DNA from: Rhynchopus sp. YZ270_cl-10
Taxonomy: Eukaryota > Euglenozoa > Diplonemea > Diplonemida > Diplonemidae
NCBI GenBank assembly: GCA_964035575.1
Contig: OZ037908.1
Location: 868,001 to 932,000 of the forward strand
Direction: 5' to 3'
Length of the DNA: 64,000 nucleotides
The position numbers and the translations under genes are program-made. The notes under the pieces are model-generated. The model was not told the origin of the DNA. It did no database searches and was given only the letters and a program-made list of their open reading frames with translations. Of the stretch, positions 61,967-64,000 are shown piece by piece. The number at the start of each line of letters is the position of its first letter. The first letter of the stretch is position 1.

Positions 61967-64000
61967 ATGAAGGGTGCGTCAGTATGGCCGCTCTGCTGCG
62001 TTGTAGTTCTTGCCTTTGGCCCTTACGTTGATGGAACGACACCCGAGGAAACTGCCGCACCCGCGACTGAGGTGCCACCACCAGATGGGCTGACCTGCAA
62101 CTATTCTTCGGTGTTGAACAGCACAGTCTGCGAAAACTGCTCCACCTTCAAGACAGACCCTCAAGCCCCAACATGGTACGAACGGAGCTGCGAGCTGCAC
62201 CTTACCGAGAAGGAGAGCTTCTGCATTACACAGCTGTTTTCTTCACAGCTTTCTAGCCACGAAGGCGACAGCAGCATCGCACACGAGGTAGAACACAACA
62301 ACGCACCCTACAGCATCATTGTCATCTTCGGAGCCTTTGGGGTTGGCGCCATTGTTCGCTTCCTCTTCAAAGATACGTCTATACCTTATACCGTAGTTCT
62401 CTTCCTCATTGGAATGAGCTGGGGTGGTCTCGGTGCAGGAATGGGCGACGGTCTCAAAGATTATACAGAGTTGGGAGATATGAACCCGCACCTGATTTTT
62501 CATGTTTTCCTCCCAGTGTTGATATTTGAAAGCGCGTTTGCGATGCAAATCAGCATTTTTAGAAAGGTGTTTTGGCAGTGTCTCTGTCTAGCAGGTCCGG
62601 GGCTGTGTATAGCATCGTTTTTAACGGCAGCTGCGGCGAAAGGGTCTTTTTATTTTATTGTCGATTATGGGTGGAGTTGGGAGGCGTGTCTGCTGCTGGG
62701 GACGGTCCTTTCGGCGACGGACCCTGTGGCGGTGGTGGCATTGCTGAAGGAGCTGGGTGCGTCCCCTACCATCTCAACTCTGATCGAGGGCGAGTCGCTC
62801 TTCAACGACGGCACTGCCATCGTTATCTTCAACGTCCTCAAATCCGCCGTAGTGATGTCCTCGACCTGCAAGGTGATGGAGGCCCCCTGCTGTGCAGAGT
62901 ACGCGACCTGGACCGCAAACCACGATACCCATGACGACTCTCTCTTCGATATGGATGCATGCCTCCTCGACCGCCACCCCGTAAACTGCAGCATTCCGGA
63001 CTCCGCCAGTGAAATCACGCTTCAGTTCTTCAAGACTGCCCTTGGAGGCCCATTGGTTGGCATGGTTGTCGGTATGTGGATTTGAGGGCTTTTTTTTTTT
63101 TGGCCTTTTTTACGTCTTTCTATCATGAGAGAGAGAGAAGAATATAATTTATATTACCCCTAACCTTAACCTGCAATACTAACACATAGGGGTAACGACA
63201 TCACCCCTGAACAGTCATTTTGCAAAGAGACAAGATAAGACATCCAAAATCCTTCAAACCCAACGCGATAACGATAAAAAGGATGAGCACATTCAAATTT
63301 TTCAAATTTTTCTCATTATTTTCCCCCACAATTTCCCCCCAATTTTCTTATTTTTTCTCTCTCTCAGGTGCCATAGCGGTGCTCTCAATCCAACGTGTAT
63401 TCAATGACGCGCTGATTGAGGTTACGATCACCATGGTGTCTGCGTATGTGACGTTTTTCCTTGCAGAAGGGATCCTCGAAGTCTCCGGTGTGCTTGGCGT
63501 GGTGGCGTGCGGGCTGATGTTCTCCTTCCACCACCACTCCATCTCCCCTGAGGTCGAGCACACGATGCACCACTTCTGGGAGATCATTGTGTACCTCACG
63601 AACACAATGATCTTCATGCTTGCAGGCATGATCGTCTCGCTCAAGGCTTTTGAAACCTTTTCCATCAAGGACCTCTTCTTCCTTCTCATTCTCTACGTCG
63701 CCATCAACCTCGCGCGGGTCATCGTCTTGTTGATGTTCATCCCCTTATTCAACTGCCTTTTCGAATACAAAATCTCCTTTGGAGAAGCAGTACTCATTGC
63801 CTGGGGCGGCCTCAGAGGGGCAGTAGGGCTTGCCCTAGCGCTGGTCGTCCAAGCTGATGAAGGTGTGGTGTCGCAAACGGTACGACAAAAATTCATTTTT
63901 CATGTAGCCGGTATCGTAATCCTCACACTCTGCGTGAATGGGGTGACCACCCGAAGGGTGGTTCAGTTTTTCAAGCTGAATCAGATCCCAAAACGCAGCA
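61967..64000 (+). CDS. Na+/H+ exchanger, CPA1 family (SOS1/sNHE-like), 3' partial
   Basis: Exon 1 is 61967-63071 and exon 2 starts at 63368 (296-nt intron, GTATGT donor, CTCTCAG acceptor, phase 1); the gene continues past the window. At least 579 residues are visible. A signal peptide (about 1-24) and a short cysteine-rich ectodomain precede the membrane region, which opens near 108. Ion-transport motifs are intact: a first SATDPVAVV (near 250), EGESLFNDGTAIVIF (near 273-287), then in exon 2 the VSGVLGVVACGL, TNTMIFMLAG and WGGLRGAVGLALAL segments. Helix order and the FNDALIEVTITM stretch are close to plant SOS1 and sperm-type NHEs. It would exchange sodium for protons at the plasma membrane. 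A hydrophilic insert with cysteines follows the FND helix (about 297-345). Confidence 0.93.

Overview
This is nuclear DNA of a unicellular eukaryote. Genes sit 1-9 kb apart. Four of the eleven have an intron I can place, five introns in all. Each has a GTATG donor and a pyrimidine-rich AG acceptor. Spacers are full of long A/T homopolymers and short dispersed repeats. Two genes resemble axonemal protein families (an EF-hand/WD40 protein of WDR49/WDR64 type and a small FAM183/CFAP144-like protein), so a flagellated protist is likely. I cannot name the lineage.

All eleven convincing genes lie on the + strand. In order: an NDR/LATS-type AGC kinase (3452-4858); the EF-hand/WD40 protein (12107-16378); a trypsin-fold-like protein (18053-19072); a DHHC palmitoyltransferase (19641-20510); two nearly identical MRP-type ABC transporters (20957-25085 and about 28612-32673) with a third, relic 3' end between them (26971-27210); a DOMON membrane protein (36865-38088); a CCCH zinc-finger protein with a 1.44-kb intron (46828-49558); a sulfotransferase-like type II membrane protein (54659-56899); the CFAP144-like gene (58459-59095); and a Na+/H+ exchanger that runs off the right edge (61967-64000). 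Apart from the transporter duplication they look like unlinked housekeeping and surface functions, with no operon-like logic.

The spacers are a record of small DNA transposons, many with legible target-site duplications (TSDs). There are four hAT-like elements with 8-bp TSDs (1956-2689, 34612-36065, 40781-42909, 60887-61486), a Mutator-like element with a 9-bp TSD (44317-46548), and TA-flanked Tc1/mariner-like MITEs (5272-5449, 20771-20870, 52404-52507). A further group has inverted ends and 5-7-bp TSDs: 6950-9941, 8627-9480, 17085-17907, 25526-26583, 38653-39498, 41251-42819, and probably 47277-48319. Several of these carry dense subterminal repeats and a microsatellite array found only in that element. 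Insertions are nested in at least three places, and empty sites survive as paralogous repeats in the same window. One 5'-truncated LINE tail (59975-60662) is present.

Superimposed on this is a mosaic of about eight short repeat modules (45-190 bp), most ending in a T- or A-run, that recur in shuffled order in nearly every spacer.
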